NCBI RefSeq assembly: GCF_020379485.1
Contig: NC_063448.1
Span: forward strand, 49,299,218-49,363,217
DNA: 64,000 bases
Source: Brassica napus
Lineage: Eukaryota > Streptophyta > Magnoliopsida > Brassicales > Brassicaceae
Direction: 5' to 3'
The translations under genes were made by a program, and so were the position numbers. Numbering within the stretch: the first letter of the stretch is position 1; each line of letters begins with the position of its first letter. Of this stretch, positions 33,304-45,109 are shown one piece after another. The notes beneath the pieces are model-generated. The model saw only the letters and a program-made list of their open reading frames with translations, did no database searches and was not told where the DNA came from.

Positions 33304-34831
33304 TCATTTTATAAAAATAAATATTGTCATATTGCAATAGAAAACTTAATAAGTGTATCAAAATTTATTTAAATTATATTCAATCGTCTTTTAAGTCTTT
33401 AAAGTATTTAAATTGTTTATTTCCAGGTTGTTTTGTATCAAAAATTTCATAATTAATATATATTAATTTCCATTTGTATCGTTTGCAAAAGGTGTGAACA
33501 AATAATTATGATTGTTCAAACATAACTCATCATCTTTCAATTTTTATGTTTTACAATATGTTAATATATGAAAATATTTTTAATATTTTTAAATATGTTT
33601 TAATCAATGAGTCTAAAACATATTTCAGTTAATTTAATCAAAAAGAAAAGATACACCCATATAAACAGATTAATTTTTATCTGAATTATAATTAAAAATT
33701 AAACATATTAACATTTTAAAAGGATACACTTTTACAACATTTTTAAAGGATGCATCTTTTCAACAGAAAAAAATCCTTAAATAATCAAAATGCATCTTTT
33801 GCTTGTAAAATAAAATAAATTTTGATTGAATAGAGTTAAATTGATAATTATTAAAATAAATACTCATAACCTATTTAATTGTTACATGAAAGATACACCG
33901 CAACTAAAAGAATATAAAAAAATGCTGACAAAAATAATATAACCAATTAAAATTCTATGCATGTTTTAAGTTATTATCGTGAACTCATTTTATTTTAAAA
34001 ATGTATGCGACTTTTTATAATCTATAACTTTATATAAAGTATCTTATTTTTGTTTTCAAAGACGTTGTGTCACAAAAGAGTTAAAAAAACATATCCATAA
34101 GCTTTCCATAGATTTTGTATAATATAAGTAAAAGTGAGAAAATAGCCAAAAACATATTAATAAAAATATTTTAAATGAAAAAAACACATAAAAACATATC
34201 ATTATTTTTTATGATCATTTTACAATGAATTTTTCCTTTTTCTTTTCTGGTATATTTGCGATTGTTGTGATTTTTCAATGCTTACAACTCTTTATATAGA
34301 GGATTAAGAGTTGTAATGATTGGTTAACACCAAAAGTTGCAGTGATTTATCACCAAAATAATACAATCACCAAAAATTACAATGGTTCATCACTAAAAAT
34401 TACATCCACTAGCAGTATCAATGTTTCATTTAAGAAGTTGTAATTATCAACCAAACACTTGCAATCATTCACTTAAGCAGTTGCAAGAATTCACTTAAAT
34501 CGCTAATAATCCTCTCCAATTTACGTGTAATAGTGATTTACTAAATAAATAGCACATATAACAAACTGATATAAAAATGTTTTAACCATACAATTATTAA
34601 GATGAAATGACACATGAAAAATCACATTGTTACGATGATAAGACATATTTTAGATATGAAATTCTTAGGATGAGAAGACACATTGTGCGATGATAAGATT
34701 TATACATATATAAAACATAAAAAAAATTACCAACCACTTGAATACCAAAATAATTTTTATAATAAACATAACCATCTTAGACAGTGTATAACTCCTAAAA
34801 ACCTACACAATCTATAGGATAATCATATATA
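33304..34831. repeat. AT-rich repeats related, in reverse orientation, to the 2.3-3.0 and 8.3-9.8 kb blocks
   Basis: At 34290-34500 there are repeated units such as CACCAAAAGTTGCA and CACTAAAAATTACA, the reverse complement of the AACTTTTGGTGAT motifs near 2800-2930 and 9560-9740. Nearby CTCTTTATATAGAG likewise mirrors 2925-2940. No genes. This suggests an inverted copy of the same non-autonomous element family, though no terminus was found. Confidence 0.5.
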
Positions 34832-35089
34832 CTCCCTATATATCAATATAAATGGTTTTAAAGGTTTTTGCACATATATTAAGAAAATACAATTTTTATA
34901 CAATTTATCTTGGTTAAATAAAAATATCATTAAATAAAACTAATTTAACCAATAAGAAAAAAAGACAGTATTTTGTAATTGGTCATAAAATTCAAATGCT
35001 ATTAAATTCTATTTATAATAGTGAGAACATCAATTATTTTGCAACAAAATGTTTTTTTTTTAACATTGCTTAAAGTGATACGGAAGGAG
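34832..35089. mobile_element. Stowaway-like MITE
   Basis: The element starts CTCCCTATATATC and ends TGATACGGAAGGAG, whose complement is CTCCTTCCGTATCA. The CTCCCTCCGTTTC-like terminus is diagnostic of Stowaway (Tc1/mariner) MITEs. It is flanked by TA on both sides (34830-34831 and 35090-35091). The 258-bp AT-rich interior has no coding capacity. Confidence 0.8.
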
Positions 35090-35933
35090 TATATATTTAG
35101 ACATTGGAAACTCCTAAAAACCTATCCTTTTAAGGATAAAAAGGCACATCATTAGGAAAAGAGTTATTCTAAGAAATTTTAAATAAACCTCTTGCAAAAT
35201 TATAATTTTTATAATGAAAATACACATTTTAAATAATTTCACACTCTCTTAAAAATACGAGTGAGTCTAGAGATAATTTATATTGACTACATTAATAACT
35301 TTCTATAATTATATATTAAATCATGTGATTTGATCTCAAAAAAAAAATTTCACGTGATTTATCTTAGAAAAAGTGTTCTTTACATAGATCACTCTACTGC
35401 TTAAAAACAATTGAATTTTAAGATAAAAAGACACATCTAAAATATACATTTTAACATTTTCTTGTTAACAAATGCAGTTATTAGAATAAAAAACACATTC
35501 TTAGACATTTAATTTTTTTTAAGAAATTGATATAATTATTAAAATGAAAAGACACTTTGTGAAGATAATAGCATGCATACTTATATATTTTTGATAACTT
35601 CTTTAAATAAATACAACTTTAAAGATGAAAACACAATTTAAAGATGAAAAGGACTTGCCAAAAAAAAGATGAAAATGACATAAACTTTAACATTTGTTTG
35701 AATTACATTATTTTCTTAAGGATTTTTTGCTAGCGAAACATGAATGACCCTTCCTATAATTTTTTGTTGGCAATGTTTCATGGAAAAATGCCAAAAATAT
35801 CATTTTCAAAGTACAACATTTCATGTTTACAGTAACCATTTTTACCCTCATCTTTAATGAAGATTTAAAGACATTTATAACTTTTTGATCAACTTTGACA
35901 AAAAAAAACATATAGTTAACTAATCTAAACTTA
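35090..35933. other. AT-rich intergenic DNA
   Basis: Continues the AT-rich repeat field, with several AAGATGAAAAGACACATT-like units (35130-35650), a loose tandem motif shared with 34600-34700. No gene. The part after 35700 may be the outer arm of the inverted telomere-like structure that follows. Confidence 0.4.
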
Positions 35934-36830
35934 AAACATCTCTAAACCCTAAATCATCAATTCTAAACCATGAAACATCAACTCTAAACCCTAAACCCCA
36001 AAACATCAACTCTAAACCCTAAACCCTAAACCCTAAACCTTCAAATCTAAACCCTAAAACATCAACTCTAAACTCTAAACGTAAACTCTAAGCCCTAAAT
36101 CTAAACTTAAAACATCAACTTTAAACCCTAAAACATCAACTCTAAACCCTAAACCGGGAAACATCAACTCTAAAACCTAAACCCTGAAACATCAACTCTA
36201 AACCCTAAACCCTAAACCTTCAAATCTAAACCCTAAAACATCAACTCTAAACCCTAAACGTAAACCCTAAAACCCTAAACTTTCAAATCTAAAGCCTCAA
36301 ACATCAACTCTAAACCCTAAACGTAAACCCTAATCCCTAAAATCCTAAACCTTCAAATCTAAACCCTAAAACATCAACTCTAGGGTTTTAGGGTTTAGGG
36401 TTTAGAGTTTAGGGTTTAGAGTTGAAGGTTTAAGATATAGGGTTCAGAGTTGATGTTTTAAGGTTTAGGGTTAATTTTTTAGGGTTTAGTGTTTAGTGTT
36501 GATAGTTTAGGGTTTAGTGTTGATGGTTTAAGGTTTAGAGTTGAAGTTTAGGGTTTAGAGTTTAGAGTTGATGTTTTAGGGTTTAGAGTTGAAGGTTTAG
36601 GGTTTAGAGTTGATGTTTCGGGGTTTAGGGTTTAGAGTTGATGTTTCAGGGTTTAGAGTTGATGTTTCAGGGTTTAGGGTTTATATTTAAAAAAAAATGG
36701 GTTTAGGATTGATGGTTTAGGGTTTAGGGTTCGTATTTCAAAAAAAAAAATAGGGTTTAAAATTGATGGTTTAGGGTTTAGAGTTGAGTTTTAGGGTTTA
36801 GGGTTTGAATTTTGAAATAGTATAATTCGA
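35934..36830. repeat. Inverted array of degenerate telomere-like repeats
   Basis: From about 35934 to 36383 the strand reads mostly AAACCCTA units mixed with ACATCAACTCTAAACCCT. From about 36384 to 36830 it reads TTTAGGG units mixed with GTTTAGAGTTGATGTTT, the reverse complement. The symmetry centre is near 36384. (TTTAGGG)n is the plant telomere repeat, but here only a few exact units occur in a row, so this is an interstitial, foldback-like structure and not a telomere. Confidence 0.85.
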
Positions 36831-37345
36831 AAAAAATTAAAAAAATTATTTTTTTTTATTTTTTAGATTTTTATTTATTTAAATATTTATTTATTAGATA
36901 TATAAAAAACAAGGGCATAAGAGTCTTTTGCCATTTAATGAAGAAGATATTTTTAAAAATGTTTCTTTAGTGGTGGTAAAAATAAAAAGTGGTACTGGCA
37001 TGAAAATGGTAAACATGTAATTTCCCGATGTTTCATTTGAATATCTTCTAAGTATTTGTAACCATGTAAATTTTTTTCTTTTCACCATTTTTATAAAATT
37101 GTGAAATATTTACTATATAAACTCATGGACATGAAATATTTTTAGTTTTTCAAAATTATTATGAATCGTCATGCGTTTTCAGGTTATAGGTATATATTTT
37201 AAATAGTATCTTTACATAATATTTTGAAGAAACACATCATTTTAAAAAAACTCTAATTATAGAAAAAATATGTATAACATATATTAACATTTTTTTATAA
37301 GAACAACTAATACATGATTCTTTACATTAATTGCGATTTCAAATA
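36831..37345. other. AT-rich DNA flanking the telomere-like block
   Basis: No gene. 36900-37060 has weak inverted similarity to 35730-35890 (both contain CATGTTTACxGTAACC/ACCATTTT-like strings when one side is reverse complemented), compatible with outer inverted arms. Then AT-rich repeats shared with 39250-39510 begin. Confidence 0.35.
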
Positions 37346-37362
37346 TATTCAAACCTATATAT

Positions 37363-39230
37363 ATATATTTTTTTTTTTACAGCAAACATTTACAGACTCG
37401 TGTTGACTCTGTAAACCAAAGTGGTAACTCTGCATCCATGTGTACGACAAAAGACGGTTGGTTTCAAATGAATGATATCTGAGTTGAGGTTCGCCGTCCG
37501 AGGAACATAAATGATATCTGAGTTGAGGAAACTTCTTCTGAGAAGCTTAATGTCTTCCAGGTAGCTTTCAAATGCTGGCCATTCTTCAGGTTCCGAAACC
37601 ATCTTCACCAATTGAGAACAATCCGTAGCAAACATAACCTGAAACTGTCTTAAATTCTTCATACAATCCATTGCCCATATTAATGCTTTCATCTCCGAAT
37701 GAAGAGGGGAGAGACATGCCCGTACATTTCTTGCCCCTAGCAAACTATCAAAATCCGGGAGAGTACTACACCAGCCTTGCCCTGAAAATAGGTCCTTATC
37801 CTTCCATGAACCGTCTGTAAAACACCATCTTCCTACATTTGCTCGAGTGGGTCTGGTCTGTGCTTCTTGTATCAGACTCTGATTCCTTAATACATGCGCT
37901 TCAGCCCATAGTGTAGATTCCAGCTCCGCTAATTTGAGAGTGTCCCTCGGATCAGTATCAATGTTGCTAAACACTTTGTTATTCTGATTTTTCCAGATAT
38001 ACCATATTATCCATACAAACTGATGATCCTCCATCTTAGGGTTAACTCTCCAAAAGAGATGGTCCATATTAGCAAAAAAAGAGCTTATAGGAAAGAGATT
38101 CGGATTCGATGGTATCTTTGATAGCGCCCACACTTGTCGTGCTAGGGGACATTCAAAGAAAACATGGTTAATTGATTCCTCCTGGTCTCCACACCGTGCA
38201 CAACAAGTGTCTCCTTGTATACCTCTTGCCTTTAAATTTTTCATCACCGCTATACAACCTGAAAGTAATTGCCACAAGAAATGTCTTATCTTTGGAGAAC
38301 ACCTTATTTTCCACCAATAGGCTTTAAGTATATCCACTGTTGGTCCATAAAATTCCGATGGTTTTTCCTTGTCTGGATAGGTTCGTTCCACTTGATACCC
38401 ATATTGTACAGTATATTTCCCGTTATTAGTGAAGTGCCAACCATTCCTATCTTCCATCTGATTCCTACTTAAAGGAATATTTTCAATAATTTTGACATCA
38501 TCAGGATCCACCAAAGTCTTAATTACCGATGAATTCCATGTTTGGGATTCCCAATTAATGAAAGAATCCACTGTAAGATCTGGGTAACAGTGAAGAGGGT
38601 TTTTGTTTGCTGGCCTCGGGCGGGTGGATGAGATCCATGGGTCATTCCACACAGAAATAGTTGACCCTGTTCCCACCTTTTTAATTAGTCATTCACAAAC
38701 CAGAGATCTAGCAGAGATAATACTCCTCCAGCCATATGACGGGGAGTATGATCGGATCGGTTCCAGGGGTGAAGCATTCCTGAAGTACCGTCCTTTGAAA
38801 ACTCGAGAAAAAAGAGTATTCGGCTTCTCGATCAGCCGCCACAATTGTTTACCAAGCATCGCCGTATTAAAGTCTGTAAGGTCTTTAAACCCCAATCCGC
38901 CATTATTTTTAGGAACACATAATTTGTCCCATGATTTTTAATGCATGCCTCTTGTACTTCCACCTGGGCTCCACCAAAACTGAGCTACTGCGCTCGTCAG
39001 CTTCTTAACCGTAGCTTTTGGTAACCGATAAACAGACGTCACATGGTTTGGTAAAACTGTAACCACCGATTTTATAATCACCTATTTCTCCCCTTTAGTA
39101 AAAAATCTAAAAGTCCATCCATTAACTCTGTTATTTAGCCTCTCTTGCACAAGACCAAACACTTGTACCTTAGATCCTCCAAGACTTTCCGGCAACCCCA
39201 AATAAGATCTCATTCCTCCTGAGTTCTGAA
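37363..39230 (-). mobile_element. 5'-truncated LINE (L1-type) with poly(A) tail and TSD
   Basis: The minus-strand element ends in an A-tail (T-run 37368-37378 on the plus strand). It is flanked by near-identical 17-bp repeats, TATTCAAACCTATATAT (37346-37362) and TATTTAAACTTATATAT (39231-39247), two mismatches. Only the 3' part of ORF2 is present, as usual for LINEs that were incompletely reverse transcribed. The 5' portion to 39230 encodes the post-RT region (KAT..KLTSAVAQFWWSPGG-like) with stops. Confidence 0.85.
37390..38895 (-). pseudogene. LINE ORF2 C-terminal part: zinc-finger (zf-RVT) and RNase H-like domains
   Basis: From 38895, GFKDLTDFNTAMLGKQLWRL leads to RSLVCE, then an in-frame TGA (38688-38686 region), and the same frame continues KKVGTGSTISVWNDPWI. 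A zf-RVT domain follows: KIRHFLWQLLSGCIAVMKNL, CARCGDQEESINHVFFECP. It is joined to an RNase H (RVT_3) domain starting CFTDGSWKDKDLFSGQGW, with HSEMKALIWAMDCMK and FATDCSQLVKMV carrying the acidic residues. The frame stops at 37390. Except for the TGA the reading frame is well preserved. Confidence 0.88.
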
Positions 39231-39247
39231 TATTTAAACTTATATAT

Positions 39248-40141
39248 TAATAGTTATGTTTTCAGATAATAGGTAGTTATTGTAAAATTATAATTTTACA
39301 ATATATTTTGAAGAGACACCATTACAAAAACACTCTAATTATAGAAAGACACTTATAACATATATTAACAGTTTGTTTTAAAAAAAAAGTAATATGTCTT
39401 TTACAATGGAAGATACAATATAATTTGATAGACACATCATTACAAAAAAACACTCTAACTATAGAGACATTTATAACATACATTAACAACTTTTAAAAAA
39501 CTAATATGTCTTTTTTTTTTTTGAACAACTAAAAAAAAAAAAAAAACTAATATGTCTTTTACGATGAAAACTTAACTTTTTACATTAATTGAGATTTTAA
39601 ATATATATTTTAAGATGAGAAGACATATCTAAATATTTTTAAGAAGACATATCTAAACATTTTTCCTCAACAATTTTCAGTAGTTACATAATTTTTTAGT
39701 AGTTTATAAAAACACAACCTTTCATCAATGATTTCTTAAAATAGTTACATAATTGAAAAGGTATAGCTTTTCAACATTAATTAGAATTTCTATTATTAAT
39801 AGATGAGTGTGGTGCTGCTCGATTTTAAAACAGCATAATATAAGTTGACGAAAGAATATCAAATGACCTTTACTGATAAAGTTGTGAAGATTTTGATCAG
39901 CAAATACAAAAGAACATTCTAAAATGCTAATGATAATGTACTATTGGTTCTATTTTAATGAGGACATTCCTTGTTAATTCAAACCAAACTTAAATATAAT
40001 CATAGTATATTCCACTGGTAATATGTAAACACCTTTTCTTTTTCAATTGGGATATGATCTGTTACCTGTACCAAAGACTAATTAATTTTCTTAGAAGATA
40101 TTATCGAGAAATAGTGCACTTTCAAATTTTAAATAAGGTTT
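39248..40141. other. AT-rich DNA with short tandem-like repeats
   Basis: No gene. Repeated blocks of roughly 100-130 bp share ATATTTTGAAGAxACACC, CACTCTAATTATAGAAA and TATAACATATATTAACA at about 39290, 39430 and, across the LINE, at 37215-37300. The LINE therefore inserted into an array of these units. Confidence 0.5.
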
Positions 40142-40160
40142 AAAACATGATCCATATAAT

Positions 40161-41309
40161 AAGCAAACTCCTGGAAATGGCTGCTCTATCAGCTTCTGGC
40201 ATTCCCCCTGGTCGCCTTTTGGTCCCTTATTACAGCGCTTCGTTTCTCATGGACCTCGCCACTCTGGTATACCCCTCTCCTCATCCTTATCAACTCTTTG
40301 GAATGGAAGTTCTTGGATTCTATCCCCAGCTCGTTCACTGTTGATGGAGCAAGTCCACATACATCTCTCAACTATCACCTTATCGGACTCCCCTGATTTT
40401 CCAATCTGGAATTCTGCTGGAATAGGAGCCAACAATAACAACAAGTTCGTTATTAGCAAAATCTATGACTCAATCAGGGATTCTCGTCCGAAGGTCTTTT
40501 GGAATAAAGCAGTGTGGTTCTCTAAAGGAATCCCTAAGCATAAGACACTGACCTGGCTGTTTTTGCTCAATCGATGCCCTACTCGCGACCGTTTACTCTC
40601 TTGGGGTCTCCAAACGGATCCCTCCTGCCTCTTATGTAACAACCACCCTGAATCTCGCAACCACATTTTTTCGATTGTAGCTTCACAAGAAGCATCTGGA
40701 GGCCATTGTCGAGAAAGATTGGACTCACATCTCCCTCAGACTCTTGGGATGACACGGCCCGAGCAGTTACCAACTTCACGGGTACCGTGCACCACATTTT
40801 CTTAACTCGGATCGCTTGGCAGTTGGTTATCTATGAAACGTGGCGCGAACGAAACCATCGTCTTCACCGTGGCTCCTTTAAAGGCTCTGAATCACTCTTC
40901 TCTCTAATCGAAAGGACTATCACCAATAGGATTTCCTCCTTCAGGCAGGATAATCCTGAATACTCGAGCATCTGCATGCAATTGTGGCTCTCTATGTCTT
41001 AGTTATCCGAGCTTCTAGATTGCTTCATCTTCCTCATCGGATTCATATTACGGACGCATCCAGAAAACAACGATCTGACTTTTGAGTTCTTTTAATTTCA
41101 TGGGCCACTACTTTGGGCTATTGAATGACACAATGGATGGGCCTCTGGTCAGCTCCATTTCCTCATCTTAGGCTCTCCCGTAGACCTTGTCTCTCACTCT
41201 CGTCAGTAATGGGTCCTGATCCATTATGATAAGCACTAGTGTGTTGTTTTTTGGTTAAATGTAACACCTTGCCACATTTAAATATTAATGCACCAAAGTT
41301 TAAGCAAAA
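40161..41309 (+). mobile_element. 5'-truncated LINE fragment with TSD, plus strand
   Basis: A 19-bp TSD with one mismatch flanks it: AAAACATGATCCATATAAT (40142-40160) and AAAACATGGTCCATATAAT (41310-41328), preceded by a short A-tail. The translation, over shifting frames (40341-40805 then 40706-41002), shows a zf-RVT domain: VFWNKAVWFSKGIPKHKTLT, LLSWGLQTDPSCLLCNNHPE and NHIFF. It ends with the LINE tail HIFLTRIAWQLVIYETWRER and ISSFRQDNPEYSS. A stretch before 41090 is the 3' UTR. Several frameshifts make it non-functional. Confidence 0.88.
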
Positions 41310-41358
41310 AAAACATGGTCCATATAATCTAGATAACTAAATAAAAACTTAGTTTCTG

Positions 41359-42568
41359 TTTTTTTTTTTTTGTAAATCCAAATTTCATTAAGAAAATTAA
41401 GTCTGGTCCAAAGCCCAAAGGGCTTTTTTTGCCAATTCATCGGCCCTAACATTTTCCGATCGAGAGATGAAATGAAAAGAAACAGACTTGAATGCGTTTG
41501 AAAGAAAGTAGATATCGCTAATAGCTCCGAAGATCTCGGTCTTCATCTCCCTTTTGTTGATTGTCTTGATGAGGATCTGAGAATCTGAAAGGATTGAGAT
41601 GTGTTCGAGACCACTGGAGAGGGCAAAGGTCATGGCTTTGAGGACAGCCAAGGTTTCCGCCATGAGGGGCGAGGAGACGAAGGTCATACTTGCTGCATGT
41701 TGTGATGTCGAAGCCAGATCATCAACGATCCAACCAAATCCTGCATTACCTGTTGAAGAATTCCATGCTGCATCTGTGGAGATGGAGTATAGATCGGGCC
41801 TTCTAGGGTTTGGTTCGACCCTGATCACAGGCTTCAGTTGAGAGGTAGTTGTTGTTGGTTGAGCCATCACCCATTCTCGGGCTTCAGAGATCGCTCTCAA
41901 GATCGTTTCTTCGGGAGAAGAGCTTCGCTTCTCGAAGATGAGTTGATTCCTTGAGCGCCAGAGAGACCAACAGATCCAGGCTGCTAAAGATCCCGCTTCA
42001 ATTCCTACTGGTGGCAGAGAAGGTAGCTTCCTAACCTTTCCCCATCCTTCTTGTACTGAGGTGAAGTTCTGGGGGGTTGATCACGCTTGCTATTGGGGCT
42101 AACTCCCATACCTTGTTCGCGTAGGGGCATTGGAAAAGAAGGTGGAGTATTGATTCTTCTGCGTTGCATCTTGTACAGAGAGCAGAGACAGGTATGTTAC
42201 GGATCGCAAATTGTTCTCCTACTGGTAGAGCACCTTGTAAGGATTTCCAGATGAAAACTTTGATTTTTTTCCGACATTTTTATGTTTCAGACATTAGGTA
42301 ACCAATCAAAAGCTTCAGCTGGGGATGTCGGAGTTCTATCGATCTTCTCCTCCTGAGGGTAGCCTGATCGTGTTGAATACTCTCCTGAGGGATTTTTAAG
42401 CCAGACCAGCGTATCAGTAGCTCTTTGTTTGCTGGGTTTTAGTCTCAGTATTTGTTCTTTGTGGCAGGGAAGGTAGCGCTCTATCTTTTCTACATCCCAT
42501 TCCGAGTTATCCGGTCGGATCAAGTCAGAGACTTTGAGGTGTTGTAGACTTTCTGGAGCAGGGCCAAA
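41359..42568 (-). mobile_element. 5'-truncated LINE fragment, minus strand
   Basis: The plus-strand T-run at 41359-41371 is the A-tail of a minus-strand LINE. The frame 41900-41397 encodes an RNase H (RVT_3) domain: SISTDAAWNSSTGNAGFGWI, SSPLMAETLAVLKAMTFAL, HISILSDSQILIKTIN and NVRADELAKKAL. Upstream (42250-41950) a zf-RVT domain is readable with CTRCNAEESILHLLFQCPYA, and 42523-42287 gives the segment before it. Frames are broken between the pieces. The 5' limit near 42568 is approximate and only a weak short TSD (TTTCTGTT) was seen. Confidence 0.8.
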
Positions 42569-44032
42569 AGGTAACGCTCTATCTTTTTCTGTTAATAATT
42601 GTATTTAATACCGACGAATTTACGTATTATCCAAGACTTTCTATTACTACACTGTCATCACTTCTGAAAACGTTTTAAATAGTGAAAATCTTTTTTTTAT
42701 GAGTTTTGGGATTTAGTGGAGATAGGATGTCGCACATCAATATAAATATATTCAAATATATAACATTGCAAATTTTCAATTTCTATAAAATAGTTATCCG
42801 ACTAATCAAGCTCACTATAAGGTTATGATTGGCGACAACTGATTCGCGGATTTCAACGCGGTATTCTGAAAACCGCACTCTGTTTACCATTCACACTATT
42901 TTGTTTTAAAATGTGGTTTTATGCAAACAATAAAACAAAAAACGCACTTCAAAAAATTGACAGAGAATAGGCTTCTAAAAGCAATAACGCTTCCCAAAAG
43001 TAGACCGCGGATATTAACCAGCGGTCCAGTGAAATCCGCATGGGTTAACAGTTTTTTTTTCCGATTTTTAAAATAATATTTTAATACTAAAACTCTATAT
43101 AAATATACCTGTTGGACAATACTATACCATTCACTTTGCACCTAAAAACGTTTTTGAATTCAACTCTTTCAAATAAATTGTTTTTTTTTCTTGAACTGAC
43201 TCAAATAAATTGTTTTTCTCTATGTTAAAAAGGTGAAATTAGTTATAAAATTATAACTAATGCACTGAATTTAAGTTAAACTGATAATATGTTAAAATTA
43301 TACTAAATAATGTTATATAGACTAATACACATACAATTTATTGTTATACTGTCTAATTAGTTATCTTTTAGTAAGTTTATATAGTAGCTATGCATTCTAA
43401 ATAATGCAGTCAATATTATTGTAGTTTATTGAAAATCTAAGAGAATTTGCGTTCTACACACAAGAAAGATCACATAATTAGCTCTATACACATATTTTGT
43501 TTTCATAGGAATTGTCGATTAATTTATGACCATTATACCCCTATTGCCTTCTAATCTTCGATTTTCATGATGCCCACATATTCTTCTATTTTTCTGATAA
43601 TCGAATTATACACGAAATGTATTTGTGTCAGACAACTTGATATATTATACAATTCTGTCTTCTTTGTGTCAATTATCCAATCCAAATGGATCCCTGCGGC
43701 AGTGTAACGCCGCCTCCATCTTTTCCTCGTAGATGTCATCCGGTTTTGTTTTGATGGTGCTTCTTCTCTTCATCTTCTGATTCGTTTGCGTTGTGCGGCA
43801 GACTTCTAGGAAAGCTTCGAGGGTTCTGGTGGCTCGTTGGTTGTAGGCGGAGGCTCTGCCTGAGGACGGTGGAGCGGACAACCGATTCCGCAAGTCAGTC
43901 ATCGGGATCCCTAAAGTTTGTCTCGATTGTTGAGAGGTGCTCGTTTGACGGCAGATCTATCCATGGAGATGGCGGTTCTTCCGGTGACGATTCCTTTCCG
44001 GCGTGGTTGCTTCTTGGCCGGTGTGTAAGAGG
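42569..44032. other. Intergenic DNA with possible decayed MITE
   Basis: 42830-43060 contains GC-rich clusters that partly pair in inverted orientation (GCGGATTTCAACGCGG and the complement strand GCGGATTTCACTGG), suggesting a decayed foldback element. 43670-44032 is GC-richer and may be the left end of the repeat unit that follows; a 77-codon minus-strand frame there (43669-43902) has no recognised family. Confidence 0.35.
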
Positions 44033-45106
44033 AGGAGCATGTGATTGTTTGGACTTGTGAGAAGGTGGAGACCCTTCACAATCAACGGCAGAAGAGTTTG
44101 AGAGTAAGTGTTCTCTATGGCTCTGGTGTTATGTGGCCCAGGGACCCCTCTGGGATGGCTTAGCTTTGAAGGTACATCGGTGAAGGTTCTATTGGCTGGC
44201 ATGGACACTCCGCTGTAGTGATGTCTCGGATACCATTTTACGCTGGTCGTCGGTGTCTGTCGCAGGTGTAGGCTCCGCGTCCTTCGTCTTTCCCCACATC
44301 TCCCCTAGTTCGCTTTAGATATTGTTGTTTAGGTGTGTTTCTTTTTTTTTCCATGTAACCTAGCAATTTCCGTTTCACCGGAGCTCCGGTCTGTTTATGT
44401 TTTGATTTCCCCATAGGGGCTTGTTATATATTTATCTGTTACAAGTGGAGTTTTTTTTGTTTTTTTGAACTGATTCTCTATTACAAGTGGAATTTACAAA
44501 CCAAAACGACCAGACCCCTTGCTAAACTCTCCTTTTTAACAGTCCCGGTAAAAGATTAAACATACTGCTATCATCCAAGTTCGATTACTAAAATGTTTAG
44601 CCTTAACAAAAAGAAACTATCAGACTAACACACCGAGTAACCGACCAACGAAGATGCAATCCTTCAACAGACACTTCATTACACCAACAGTTACAAGTGA
44701 ATTTAGCAAACCAAAATGACCGGACACATTGCTAAATTCCCGTTTTAACCCTCCCGAGAAAAGATAAAATAGATACTACTATCGTTCAAGGTCTGTTAGA
44801 CTGTTACTAAATTGTTTAGCAATGTTGCATCTTCATTGGAAACCGAAATTACATGCCTTTTTACCGACGAGCCACCAAAGCTTGAAGCTTTCATAGGGTC
44901 TTCCCTTTTATGCAGCCGCTCCTATCAGATACCCCAAGCCTCTGATTGGCCAATACTTCTCAACTTATCCCGTTCACGTATCTGGGGGTTGACAAATACT
45001 TAGGAATCATTACTACTATAACCAATAAAAACTATTATAGCTTCCACCCTAAAATTGGCCTACCGTAAAATACCTTTCTATGCAATCTAAGGACAGTATC
45101 GTCAAC
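44033..45106. repeat. Tandem repeat unit, copy 1 (internally deleted)
   Basis: 44033-44820 matches 45110-45901 (offset about 1,077-1,081 bases) with scattered differences. 44839-45105 matches 47374-47639. So copy 1 consists of the left and right parts of copy 2, with the middle 1.47 kb missing. At the deletion joint, 21 bases (44819-44839) are the reverse complement of 45945-45965. No intact coding sequence. Confidence 0.8.
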
Positions 45107-45109
45107 GGT

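Noticed and set aside
35934..36830. True chromosome-end telomere
   Set aside because: Repeats are degenerate, interspersed with a second motif, inverted about a centre and embedded in unique and repeat DNA on both sides.
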